From NCBI RefSeq assembly GCF_024714475.1, contig NZ_JAMZMI010000001.1:248001-312000 (forward strand): a stretch of 64,000 nucleotides of DNA, written 5' to 3'. Shown here piece after piece: positions 44,568 to 52,269 of the stretch. The DNA comes from Marinoscillum sp. MHG1-6. Its GTDB lineage: Bacteria; Bacteroidota; Bacteroidia; Cytophagales; Cyclobacteriaceae. The notes under the pieces are model-generated. The model made no database searches. It saw only the letters and a program-made list of their open reading frames with translations, and had not been told where the DNA came from. The position numbers and the translations under genes were made by a program. The first letter of the stretch is position 1. Every line of letters starts with the position of its first letter.

Positions 44568-44867
44568 TTAATGAGCGTACAGCTTTTCTTTGTGTTTTTT
44601 CAACTGTCTTCTCAAGGCCTCTACCGCTTCATCCGCAGCAGCTTCAAAAGACTTTGCCTTCTCTTTAGCAAAAAGTTGACCGCCGGGAATATTCAATTTG
44701 ATCTCAAGGTGTTTGTTCTCTCGTGAATTATCACTCTCCACCTTCATGATGACCTCTCCATCAATAATCCTGTCATAAAAAGTCTCCAACTTATCCGCTT
44801 TCCTTTGAATAAAGTCTACCAATTTTTGATCTGCGTCGAAGTGGATTGAATGCATTTGTAATTTCAT
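44568..44867 (-). CDS. hpf: Ribosome hibernation promoting factor, short form
   Basis: A 99-residue HPF/RaiA-family protein with the beta-alpha fold (MHSIHFDADQKLVDFIQRKA, LEIKLNIPGG, FEAAADEAVEALRRQLKKHK). It lacks the C-terminal dimerisation domain of long HPF, so it is the short form that stabilises or inactivates ribosomes in stationary phase. It is last in a unit with rpsU and xerC, an order common in Bacteroidota, and is followed by a clear terminator. Confidence 0.92.
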   Translation of the reverse strand: MKLQMHSIHFDADQKLVDFIQRKADKLETFYDRIIDGEVIMKVESDNSRENKHLEIKLNIPGGQLFAKEKAKSFEAAADEAVEALRRQLKKHKEKLYAH

Positions 44868-44895
44868 GACTTTTACAATTTAAAAATTAAACATA

Positions 44896-45774
44896 TTATG
44901 CTCTAGGATGAGCCTGGTCAAAAGCTGACTTCAGCTTCTCCATCGAATTATGAGTATAAACCTGTGTTGCAGCCAGGCTAGTATGGCCAAGCAGATCCTT
45001 AACTGCATTAAGGTCCGCTCCTTTATCCAACAGGTGTGTCGCAAATGTGTGCCTCAGAACATGAGGACTTGTTTTAGATAAGGTAGTAACTTGTTCCAGA
45101 TACTTTTTAACCGTTCTGTAAACTAGCATAGGGTATAGCTGATCTCCTGAATCCGTAACTAACAAATACCCTTCGGCAGAACCAACATCACGGTTTCTGA
45201 TCTCGAGGTATTCTTTAATTACTCTAACGAAGGAATCACCAATTGGTATAACCCTTTCCTTATTTCTTTTTCCTAAAACTTTTATTGATCCCTGATAGAA
45301 ATTGATTTGCTTGTCTGTCAGGTTAATTAATTCTGATAATCGAATTCCGGTAGCGTATAAGAGCTCCAAAATCATCTTGTCCCTGAAGCCGGAAAAATCT
45401 TCCGAGAACTTCAGCTGATCAAGCAATATGGTCATCTCACCTTCCCGCACGAAAGAGGGGAGTTTCTTCTCCGTTTTTAATGGCTTCAACCGACTCGCCG
45501 GATTTTGAGTGACGTAATGTCTTGCCTGGAGAAACTTATAAAATGACTTGAGTGTAGCTAATTTTCGATTGACCGATTGTGGAGCAATGCCCGAATCAAT
45601 CAATGAAACAACCCAACTTCGAAGTATGGGATGGGTCACCTCCTTGAGGTCATTAACCTCATAGATGTCTTTCAGGTAAAAATGCAGTTGATTTAAGTCC
45701 CTCTCGTAAGCACTAAGAGTATGCTTGCTGAATCGCTTTTCGTATTGGAGGTACTTTAGGAAGGAATCAATCAT
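44896..45774 (-). CDS. Tyrosine recombinase XerC/XerD
   Basis: A 292-residue site-specific recombinase that resolves chromosome dimers at dif. It has the SAM-like N-terminal domain (FLKYLQYEKRFSKHTLSAY) and the catalytic domain with Arg in TGIRLSEL, HVLRHTFATH (His-x-x-Arg), GHTSLAATQVYTH (His and nucleophile Tyr). It could be XerC or XerD; the position beside rpsU and hpf does not decide. The start was placed at ATG 45774, two codons inside a GTG. It is not linked to any integrated element here. Confidence 0.9.
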   Translation of the reverse strand: MIDSFLKYLQYEKRFSKHTLSAYERDLNQLHFYLKDIYEVNDLKEVTHPILRSWVVSLIDSGIAPQSVNRKLATLKSFYKFLQARHYVTQNPASRLKPLKTEKKLPSFVREGEMTILLDQLKFSEDFSGFRDKMILELLYATGIRLSELINLTDKQINFYQGSIKVLGKRNKERVIPIGDSFVRVIKEYLEIRNRDVGSAEGYLLVTDSGDQLYPMLVYRTVKKYLEQVTTLSKTSPHVLRHTFATHLLDKGADLNAVKDLLGHTSLAATQVYTHNSMEKLKSAFDQAHPRA

Positions 45775-45780
45775 AAGCAC

Positions 45781-45805
45781 GTATTCCCCGATTCGAGGGG
45801 AATAC
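45781..45805. other. Hairpin between rpsU and xerC
   Basis: GTATTCCCC and GGGGAATAC form a perfect 9-bp stem around a 7-base loop, lying 7 bases upstream of the xerC ATG. No T run follows. It could shield the upstream rpsU message from decay or reduce xerC translation; it is not a normal terminator. Confidence 0.6.
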
Positions 45806-45844
45806 TAACTTAATGATTAAATCATAGAAATCCGCTATTGAGGA

Positions 45845-46039
45845 TTACTTATTTTCCTGCTCGCGAAGGTGCTGCTTGTAGCTAGCTTTGATCACTTCTG
45901 CTCTTCTTTTAATAGAAGGTTTAGTGAAAGCAGTTCTTTCTCTTAGTTCTCTAAGAACACCAGTTTTTTCAAACTTCTTTTTGAACCTTTTCAAAGCCTT
46001 ATCAATCGACTCGTTTTCTTTTACGTTGACTATGATCAT
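45845..46039 (-). CDS. rpsU: 30S ribosomal protein bS21
   Basis: A 64-residue, strongly basic protein with the bS21 pattern (MIIVNVKENESIDKALKRFK, KTGVLRELRERTAF, KRRAEVIKASYK). bS21 helps 30S subunits bind the mRNA start region; in Bacteroidota the ribosome holds the anti-Shine-Dalgarno tail through bS21 and partners, matching the lack of Shine-Dalgarno sites in this window. It has a near-perfect promoter about 26 bases before its ATG. Confidence 0.95.
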   Translation of the reverse strand: MIIVNVKENESIDKALKRFKKKFEKTGVLRELRERTAFTKPSIKRRAEVIKASYKQHLREQENK

Positions 46040-46064
46040 CGTTAGTAATTTCTATTTGAGCGTG

Positions 46065-46095
46065 CAAAAGTAATTTAAATTCAATTTCATGCAAA
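46065..46095 (-). promoter_or_regulatory. Promoter of rpsU-xerC-hpf
   Basis: On the minus strand TTTG (46092-46095) and TACTTTTG (46065-46072) are separated by 19 bases, an exact match to the Bacteroidota housekeeping promoter. The predicted start near 46058 gives a leader of about 19 bases. Confidence 0.78.
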
Positions 46096-46146
46096 GGATT
46101 AAGCCAATACTTCTGCCAAAAATGTGGATATCTTTAAAAAAATTCA

Positions 46147-46818
46147 TTAAAAACCGCAGGCAGTAATAAATCCGGTCAGATGAGTGCGAACCAGTTCATT
46201 GACCTCAGGCATATCTACCAGCACGCCTCTGAAAATCAAAACCCCGGCTGACAATAACCCTATAGGAGTCACAAACCTTGCAACGCCCCTAACATAGCCC
46301 TTCAATTTATGCCCGGTAAAAAATACTATAATCAAGGCTGGCAAAGTACCCAAAGCGAACAATGACATGTAGGCAATCGCCAACCAGAAGTTACCGATCA
46401 GTAATGCGCCAGCTCCCGCCAGATAGACTAATCCACAAGGCAACAAACCATTGAGCATCCCACTGGCTATCCACTTCAGGCGTCCCGAAAAGTAACCAGA
46501 CAAATGCCCTTTCATCATCTTAAAAAATGAAGAATGGTAGTAGAACTGTTCCAATCTTCTACGAAATGCCGGAACTCCATAAATGAGTAATAGCAACACC
46601 CCCCCTGTCAATGCACCAATACGCTGCAGGTCTAAAAATGAAAGTGATTCACTGATCATTCCGAAGGAGGCACCAACAAAAGCGTATGAGAGTGTCCTTC
46701 CAAAATGGTAGCTGGTAAAGCTCCAAAATGATTTTCCCGCCAGGGTCAGGTTAAGTGGTCCACACATCCCTGCACAGTGCGCACTTCCAACAAAACCGAT
46801 GACGAGTGAAGAAATCAT
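46147..46818 (-). CDS. Sulfite exporter TauE/SafE-family membrane protein of the cbb3 operon
   Basis: A 223-residue polytopic protein with an N-terminal metal-binding-like motif (GSAHCAGMCGPLNL) that is typical of the UreH-like TauE/SafE subgroup found with cbb3 oxidase genes. Six or so hydrophobic segments follow. The Cys-x-x-x-Cys pattern and its location suggest a role in copper handling during oxidase assembly; this is inference. It starts inside the ccoH stop (ATGA overlap) and is last in the operon. Confidence 0.85.
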   Translation of the reverse strand: MISSLVIGFVGSAHCAGMCGPLNLTLAGKSFWSFTSYHFGRTLSYAFVGASFGMISESLSFLDLQRIGALTGGVLLLLIYGVPAFRRRLEQFYYHSSFFKMMKGHLSGYFSGRLKWIASGMLNGLLPCGLVYLAGAGALLIGNFWLAIAYMSLFALGTLPALIIVFFTGHKLKGYVRGVARFVTPIGLLSAGVLIFRGVLVDMPEVNELVRTHLTGFITACGF

Positions 46819-47252
46819 CTCACAAAAACCTCTGTTTCCTGAAAATAAGACTTATCCCCAGCCTTCCAATTGAGCTTGACCTTGTATCTGCCCTTTACCA
46901 GATCCGACTTTTTGATCAACTGTACATTGCTCTCATTTAAGGCGATCTTGAAATGTCGATCGAAAATCTCCCTTGAAGGATGATAAAAATGAATATCTCC
47001 TTCTGCACCCTCAAACTCCCTTGGAAATTCAAAATTCAATTCTTCCCCAGTTTGCACGGTGGTTACCTCCACGCCGGCTGCTGCAAGGTTGGATTTATGA
47101 TCTATTCTTTCCTGGTAATTAAGCTCTTCCATGTAGTAGGTATCAGATACCAGATCTACATCTAAACGGAAGGACTGAACCACCACATAAATGACAAAAC
47201 CACAGAAGAGCGCAAAGCTCCCAACGATTCCCGTTCCCCAATTCCATTTCAT
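46815..47252 (-). CDS. ccoH: FixH/CcoH family cbb3 oxidase assembly protein
   Basis: A 145-residue protein with one N-terminal membrane helix (IVGSFALFCGFVIYVVVQSF) and a periplasmic beta-rich FixH domain (YYMEELNYQERIDHKSN, FHFYHPS-like IHFYHPS). FixH/CcoH helps assemble and stabilise cbb3. The start was set at the ATG before KWNWGTG; the frame extends seven codons upstream to a TTG inside ccoG's end. It lies between ccoG and the TauE-like gene. Confidence 0.87.
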   Translation of the reverse strand: MKWNWGTGIVGSFALFCGFVIYVVVQSFRLDVDLVSDTYYMEELNYQERIDHKSNLAAAGVEVTTVQTGEELNFEFPREFEGAEGDIHFYHPSREIFDRHFKIALNESNVQLIKKSDLVKGRYKVKLNWKAGDKSYFQETEVFVR

Positions 47253-47269
47253 AATTTTCAATTTTAAAA

Positions 47270-48697
47270 TCAAAGGGCAGGGCCCAAAAATTTTGTTTCA
47301 ACTTCTTCTATTAATTCACCCTCCGAGTAAACCCCAACTGTAATTTCACTACTCATCTTACTTAGGTCAGCCGGATCAATGATCACAAAAAAGGCTCCTT
47401 CTCCAATACCCTGTTCATCCAGCTTAATATCCTCTCCAACCATTTGAAGTTGTCCCTTCGGATCCAGCAGCTCAAATCTCACAGGTATCTTGTGGTTGGT
47501 CTTATTCACCATTTTTACCTGATAAAGGTTACTGATGCTACCGTCCTCTCTCTCCTGATACATCATTCCCGGGGTCCGGAGTATGGTCGTTTCAAAATCT
47601 GAGCGAATAATCAATAAGGATATCATCACCCCAATCAAAATCAGCAGGACAGCAGTATATGCCTTCATCCGCCCTGTAAATACAAAAGGCTTCCCCTCAG
47701 ATATATTTTGCTCTGAAGCATATCTAACCAGCCCTCTTGGTCTATGGATCCGATCCATAATAGAATCACAGGCATCAATACAAGCCGTACAGTTCACACA
47801 CTCTAACTGGGTTCCATTTCTGATGTCTATTCCTGTGGGACAGACATAGACACATTGTTTGCAGTCAATACAATCGCCAAATCCCGCAGCATCTCTGTCT
47901 TCGCCCTTTCTAAACTTGCTTCTTTTCTCACCACGTTCATGATCATAGGCCACGACAATACTCTCTCGGTCCAATAACACTCCCTGCAAGCGTCCATAGG
48001 GGCAAATGGTCGTACAGACCTGCTCTCTCAATTTGCCAAACACCCCATAAAACAGCCCTGCCAATACCACCATGGCAATGAATTTTGCCGGTGCCTCAGA
48101 TGGCCCTTCTTTGATCGTACTCCACGTTTCTTCCACACCCACTAAATAGGCAACGAAGGTGTGCATGATCAGCAGGCTGATCATAATGAAAATAGTATGC
48201 TTTAGCGTTTTTTTGAATACTTTATCGAAATCCCAGGGTGTCTTATCCAGCTTCTTTTGAGCCATATAGTCTCCTTCAATCCAGAATTCGATCCTTCGAA
48301 AAACCCATTCCATGAATATGGTCTGAGGACAGATCCACCCACAAAATATCCTCCCAAAAACTACTGTGAAGAGTATGATGAAAACCACGGCGGTGATAGT
48401 GCCGATCACCGCCAGAAAAAAATCCTGCGGCCAGAACACCTGACCGAAAATGATGAACTTCCGCTCAATGATATTGAAAAGAAGAAAGGGTTCCCCATCG
48501 ACTTTGATAAAGGGACTCCCAAAAAGAACCGCCAAAAGGACAAGGCTGACAATCTGTCTATAGTTAGTCAGCCTGCCCTTCGGCTTCTTTGGATAAAGCC
48601 AAATGCGCTTACCTTCCTCATCTACCGTTGAGATTCGGTCCCGATAAGACTCTTCAGCCTCTTTTTCAACATATATTTCATCAAGATTTGCTTCCAT
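47270..48697 (-). CDS. ccoG: Cytochrome c oxidase accessory protein CcoG (FixG/RdxA)
   Basis: A 475-residue membrane iron-sulfur protein. Membrane helices surround FCGWICPQTIFMEW and CTTICPYGRLQG, then two 4Fe-4S ferredoxin motifs occur as CIDCKQCVYVCPTG and CVNCTACIDACDS, and a C-terminal Ig-like domain lies in the periplasm. CcoG is a cupric reductase-type assembly factor for cbb3. It overlaps the ccoP stop by one base (TAATG). Length and motifs are normal. Confidence 0.95.
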   Translation of the reverse strand: MEANLDEIYVEKEAEESYRDRISTVDEEGKRIWLYPKKPKGRLTNYRQIVSLVLLAVLFGSPFIKVDGEPFLLFNIIERKFIIFGQVFWPQDFFLAVIGTITAVVFIILFTVVFGRIFCGWICPQTIFMEWVFRRIEFWIEGDYMAQKKLDKTPWDFDKVFKKTLKHTIFIMISLLIMHTFVAYLVGVEETWSTIKEGPSEAPAKFIAMVVLAGLFYGVFGKLREQVCTTICPYGRLQGVLLDRESIVVAYDHERGEKRSKFRKGEDRDAAGFGDCIDCKQCVYVCPTGIDIRNGTQLECVNCTACIDACDSIMDRIHRPRGLVRYASEQNISEGKPFVFTGRMKAYTAVLLILIGVMISLLIIRSDFETTILRTPGMMYQEREDGSISNLYQVKMVNKTNHKIPVRFELLDPKGQLQMVGEDIKLDEQGIGEGAFFVIIDPADLSKMSSEITVGVYSEGELIEEVETKFLGPAL

Positions 48698-49590
48698 TAA
48701 CTTTCTTCACCCGAGTCCTCCTCAGTGTCTGCCGACCTTTCGAAAAGCTCACCCTGAGGTTCCTTGGCATTTGGGGGATTCGTTCCTTCAAGGGTGTAGA
48801 TATAACTAGCTACCTGCTGCATTTCCTTTGGTGAAAGTTGTGCTTTCCAGGAAATCATCCCTTTAGCCGGCACTCCATATTTGATTGTTTTGAAAATCGC
48901 TTTTACATCACCTCCGTGAATCCAATATTTATCCGTAAGATTTGGTCCAACGCCCCCTTCACCTTTCATTCCATGACAGGCAGCACATTTTCCATTGAAT
49001 AACTCCTGTCCTGCGGATAAATCAACTGCCTCCTTGGTAAACTCAACATTAGATTCGTCGATCAGGTTATCCAGCGATGCCAGATAGGCTTCTACCTGGG
49101 CTTCTGCCGTTTTCATTTCCTTTTCATATTCTGCAGCCTGTAAGTCGCCCGACTTGAAAACATGAAAATGGAGAACATAAATGATCGAGAAGATGATCGA
49201 CACATAAAAACCGTACAACCACCACGGAGGAAGCCTGTTATCCAGCTCTTTGATCCCATCATAGGTATGATCGGTCAAAATCTCATGTTCCTTGGCAATT
49301 GGAACCGCATCATTCATTTTATTCCAGAACTTTCTCCAAAAACCAATTCGCTCCACACCGTCTAATTGAGCTTGCTTCTGCGTTTTCAGCGTCAGCATGG
49401 TTTTCAATGCATAGAGGACTGCTATCAGGGATAGCAGGGCAACCACAGCAACTACGGCCGCCAGACCCAATACGATTTCCAGTTGATAGGTCTCAAAAAA
49501 AGATGTTGTCGCATCAGCCGTCTGGGCATTGGCGAAAAACGATACAAAAAGCACCAGTTGTGCTGTAAACAAGTATTTAAGCTTACTCAT
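48697..49590 (-). CDS. ccoP: cbb3 oxidase subunit CcoP, single-haem form
   Basis: A 297-residue subunit with an N-terminal hydrophobic signal-like helix, a second membrane helix (LEIVLGLAAVVAVVALLSLI), a third near LYGFYVSIIFSIIYVLHF and one cytochrome c domain with KCAACHGMKGEGGVGPNL. Only one CxxCH is present, whereas proteobacterial CcoP has two; the axial Met is in GMISW. It delivers electrons to the fused CcoNO. Its start overlaps the ccoQ end by 8 bases. The acidic tail (EEDSGEES) is typical of the phylum. Confidence 0.92.
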   Translation of the reverse strand: MSKLKYLFTAQLVLFVSFFANAQTADATTSFFETYQLEIVLGLAAVVAVVALLSLIAVLYALKTMLTLKTQKQAQLDGVERIGFWRKFWNKMNDAVPIAKEHEILTDHTYDGIKELDNRLPPWWLYGFYVSIIFSIIYVLHFHVFKSGDLQAAEYEKEMKTAEAQVEAYLASLDNLIDESNVEFTKEAVDLSAGQELFNGKCAACHGMKGEGGVGPNLTDKYWIHGGDVKAIFKTIKYGVPAKGMISWKAQLSPKEMQQVASYIYTLEGTNPPNAKEPQGELFERSADTEEDSGEES

Positions 49591-49768
49591 AATTGTCAGT
49601 TTTTGAGTCCAACGGAAGTCTTGACACGTAATTGATATGGGACTTGCTCACCCGAATCACGTATATGGTCAGGCCTATGAAAAAGGCAAAAAATATGATA
49701 AAGGAGATCAGGGGATATATTTCAATCCCTGTGATGGTCTCCATATGATGTTTGATGAATTTCAACAT
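49583..49768 (-). CDS. ccoQ: CcoQ-like small cbb3 oxidase subunit
   Basis: A 61-residue protein with one membrane helix (YPLISFIIFFAFFIGLTIYV) and a polar C terminus. Position between ccoNO and ccoP and its size match CcoQ/FixQ, which stabilises the complex. Sequence conservation in this family is low, so the name rests mostly on context. The end overlaps the ccoP start by 8 bases. Confidence 0.82.
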   Translation of the reverse strand: MLKFIKHHMETITGIEIYPLISFIIFFAFFIGLTIYVIRVSKSHINYVSRLPLDSKTDNYE

Positions 49769-49784
49769 GACTTTCTTCTTTTGA

Positions 49785-51950
49785 TCATTGAGAAACTTCG
49801 ACTTTACTAATGTCTGTACCGATGCGCTGCAGGTAGGCGATCAATGCTACGATCTCCTTCTCAGGCACCACCTTCACCCCTTGATTGTACAGGTCCTCTA
49901 CGATCTTCGCCGCTTGTTTTTCGGCATCACCGAGGGCCTGATCAGCATAGCCATCAGCATATGGAACTCCTAGTGTTTGCATCGCGCTTATCTTTCCAGG
50001 GAGCAGTTCTTTATCCCAGTCCTGTTCAAAAAGCCATGGGTATGGAGGCATAATTGACCCTGGAGACATGCTGGTCGGGTCGAGCATGTGATAATAATGC
50101 CAGCTGTGCGGGTATTTTCCACCGACCCTGAGCAGGTCTGGCCCGGTTCTTTTAGACCCCCACTGGAAAGGGTGATCATAAACAAACTCGCCTGCTTTGG
50201 CATATTCACCATAACGCTCGGTTTCTGATCTGAAAGGTCTGATCATCTGCGAGTGGCAGGTATAACATCCTTCCCTGATATAAATGTCACGCCCTGTCAA
50301 TTCCAGCGGAGTGTAAGGCTCGACACTTGATATTGTAGGTACATTGGATTTTACCAGGAAGGTTGGCACGATCTCAGCCACTCCACCGATACCTACAGCA
50401 ATCAAACTCCAAACCATCAGATTGACTGGTCTCCATTCGAAGATTCTTCTATGCCAATGCTCCGATTTTGCAGGTTTATATTCTTTGATCAAAGGTGCTG
50501 CTTCTGCTTTGGTATCTTTTATGAAGCTTCCGGCTGCTGCAGTTTTCCACAGGTTATAAATCATCACAAATACACCGGACAAGTAAAGCGCTCCACCCAA
50601 CGCTCTGAGCATATACATTGGAATGATTTGAGTAACTGTCTCAAGGAAGTTGCTGTAAACCAAAGTACCTTCAGGAGCAAATTGCTTCCACATCAAACTT
50701 TGAACAAAACCAGCCCAGTACATCGGAAGCGCATAGAAAATGATTCCCAGCGTTCCAATCCAGAAGTGAGTATTCGCCAATTTCTTAGAATGAAGTTCTA
50801 CCCCATACAACCTTGGGATCAGGTAATACAACATCGCGAAGGTCATGAACCCATTCCAGCCAAGACCACCTACGTGTACGTGAGCCACAATCCAGTCTGT
50901 AAAATGTGCTACCGCATTAAAGTTTTTCAACGAAAGCATTGGTCCTTCGAAGGTGGCCATACCATAACAGGTCACGGCTACCACCATAAATTTTAGGATA
51001 GGATCTTCGCGAACTTTGTCCCAGGCTCCTCTAAGGGTAAGCAACCCATTCAACATTCCTCCCCATGATGGGGCAATCAACATCACAGAAAATACCGTAC
51101 CCAAAGACTGAGCCCAGTCAGGTAATGAATTATAAAGCAGGTGGTGTGGTCCTGCCCATATATAGATGAAAATCAAGGCCCAGAAATGGACAATAGACAG
51201 ACGATAAGAGTATACCGGCCTGTTGGCTGCCTTAGGAATGAAATAATACATCAATCCGAGGTATGGTGTAGTCAAAAAGAACGCCACAGCGTTGTGACCA
51301 TACCACCACTGGATCAAGGCATCCTGAACACCCGCGTACCAGCTATAACTTTTGAAAAGACTGACAGGTAGCTCAAATGAGTTTACGATATGCAGCATCG
51401 CCACCGTCACGAATGTGGCAATGAAAAACCAAATAGCTACATATAGATGTCTTTCTCTTCTCTTGAGGATGGTGCCGAACATGTTCACCCCAAATACCAC
51501 CCAGATCAAGGCAATAGCAATGTCTATTGGCCACTCAAGCTCAGCATATTCCTTACCGGAAGTCAATCCCAATGGGAGCGTAATGGCAGCAGATAATATG
51601 ATCAATTGCCAGCCCCAGAAGTGGATTTTGCTCAGCAGATCGCTGAACATTCTTGCCTTACAAAGGCGTTGAAGTGAATAATACACTCCGGCAAAAATTC
51701 CGTTCCCCACAAATGCAAAAATCACTGCATTGGTATGGAGTGGACGGATACGACCAAAGGTGGTGTATTGCAGGCCAAAGTTTAGTTCCGGCCAAAAGAA
51801 CTGACAGGCAGCCAACAGGCCTACTGACATACCTACCACCCCAAAAATGGTGGCCGCTATGAGAAACATCCGTACAATGGAGTTGTCATAATAAAAGGTA
51901 TCCAGCCCAGTCTTACTTTCTTCTTTCGCTGCTACTAAGGTTGTTTCCAT
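49785..51950 (-). CDS. ccoNO: Fused cbb3 oxidase subunits CcoN and CcoO
   Basis: A 721-residue fusion. Residues 1 to about 480 are CcoN, the haem-copper catalytic subunit, with histidine ligands visible in RPLHTNAVIF, WWYGHNAVAFF, WAGPHHLLY and VAHVHVGGLGWNG. From about 505 onward comes CcoO with a membrane helix and one haem motif, EGCYTCHSQMIRPF, and Met-rich SMSPGSIMPPYPW. The fusion is the usual Bacteroidota arrangement. The start was set at the ATG of METTLVAAKEE; the longer frame overlaps ccoS entirely and is unlikely. The complex reduces O2 at low oxygen tension and pumps protons. Confidence 0.95.
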   Translation of the reverse strand: METTLVAAKEESKTGLDTFYYDNSIVRMFLIAATIFGVVGMSVGLLAACQFFWPELNFGLQYTTFGRIRPLHTNAVIFAFVGNGIFAGVYYSLQRLCKARMFSDLLSKIHFWGWQLIILSAAITLPLGLTSGKEYAELEWPIDIAIALIWVVFGVNMFGTILKRRERHLYVAIWFFIATFVTVAMLHIVNSFELPVSLFKSYSWYAGVQDALIQWWYGHNAVAFFLTTPYLGLMYYFIPKAANRPVYSYRLSIVHFWALIFIYIWAGPHHLLYNSLPDWAQSLGTVFSVMLIAPSWGGMLNGLLTLRGAWDKVREDPILKFMVVAVTCYGMATFEGPMLSLKNFNAVAHFTDWIVAHVHVGGLGWNGFMTFAMLYYLIPRLYGVELHSKKLANTHFWIGTLGIIFYALPMYWAGFVQSLMWKQFAPEGTLVYSNFLETVTQIIPMYMLRALGGALYLSGVFVMIYNLWKTAAAGSFIKDTKAEAAPLIKEYKPAKSEHWHRRIFEWRPVNLMVWSLIAVGIGGVAEIVPTFLVKSNVPTISSVEPYTPLELTGRDIYIREGCYTCHSQMIRPFRSETERYGEYAKAGEFVYDHPFQWGSKRTGPDLLRVGGKYPHSWHYYHMLDPTSMSPGSIMPPYPWLFEQDWDKELLPGKISAMQTLGVPYADGYADQALGDAEKQAAKIVEDLYNQGVKVVPEKEIVALIAYLQRIGTDISKVEVSQ

Positions 51951-52104
51951 TAGTTGATTGTTTTGTTTCGTCGTCAAACAGAATCCTAATTGAAGGTGTA
52001 TAATCATCATCGAACTGACCGGTACGGGACGCCCAAATGAAAGCAACGAGGAAGCTTGCAGCAACCAGGAAACTAATTCCAATCATGATAATTATTACAC
52101 TCAT
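51913..52104 (-). CDS. ccoS: cbb3 oxidase assembly protein CcoS
   Basis: A 63-residue protein with one membrane helix (SVIIIMIGISFLVAASFLVA) followed by the family motif FIWASRTGQFDDDYTPSIRI. CcoS is needed to load haem and copper into the oxidase. Its last 38 bases overlap the start of ccoNO in another frame. The gene precedes ccoNO and follows ccoI, the usual order. Confidence 0.92.
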   Translation of the reverse strand: MSVIIIMIGISFLVAASFLVAFIWASRTGQFDDDYTPSIRILFDDETKQSTNGNNLSSSERRK

Positions 52105-52200
52105 TAGAAAGCAAGATTACGAGGACTATCAACCTTAAATGATGAGGGTTTTCAAGGGATAAACTGATTTTTGTCAGGTCAATGATGTCCAACGACAATT

Positions 52201-52263
52201 CTCTGTGGTCTTCGTGGTGTATTTATTTTTCCTCACCACGGAGAAAACAGAAGACACGGAGAG
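52201..52263. repeat. Imperfect inverted repeat of the CACGGAG dispersed type
   Basis: CTCTGTGGTCTTCGTGGTG at 52201-52219 and CACCACGGAG ... GACACGGAGAG at 52234-52263 form an imperfect inverted repeat between ccoI and ccoS. This wording (CACCACGGAGGACACGGAG-like) recurs between genes in many unrelated bacteria, so it is probably a dispersed non-coding repeat. Confidence 0.6.
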
Positions 52264-52269
52264 TTATGA

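Noticed and set aside
44896-45774. Integrase of a mobile element
   Set aside because: The sequence is XerC/D-like, is flanked by rpsU and hpf in a conserved order, and there are no attachment repeats or cargo genes.
51951-52082. Longer N terminus for ccoNO
   Set aside because: It would be translated almost entirely from the ccoS coding region in another frame; the family start matches the internal ATG.
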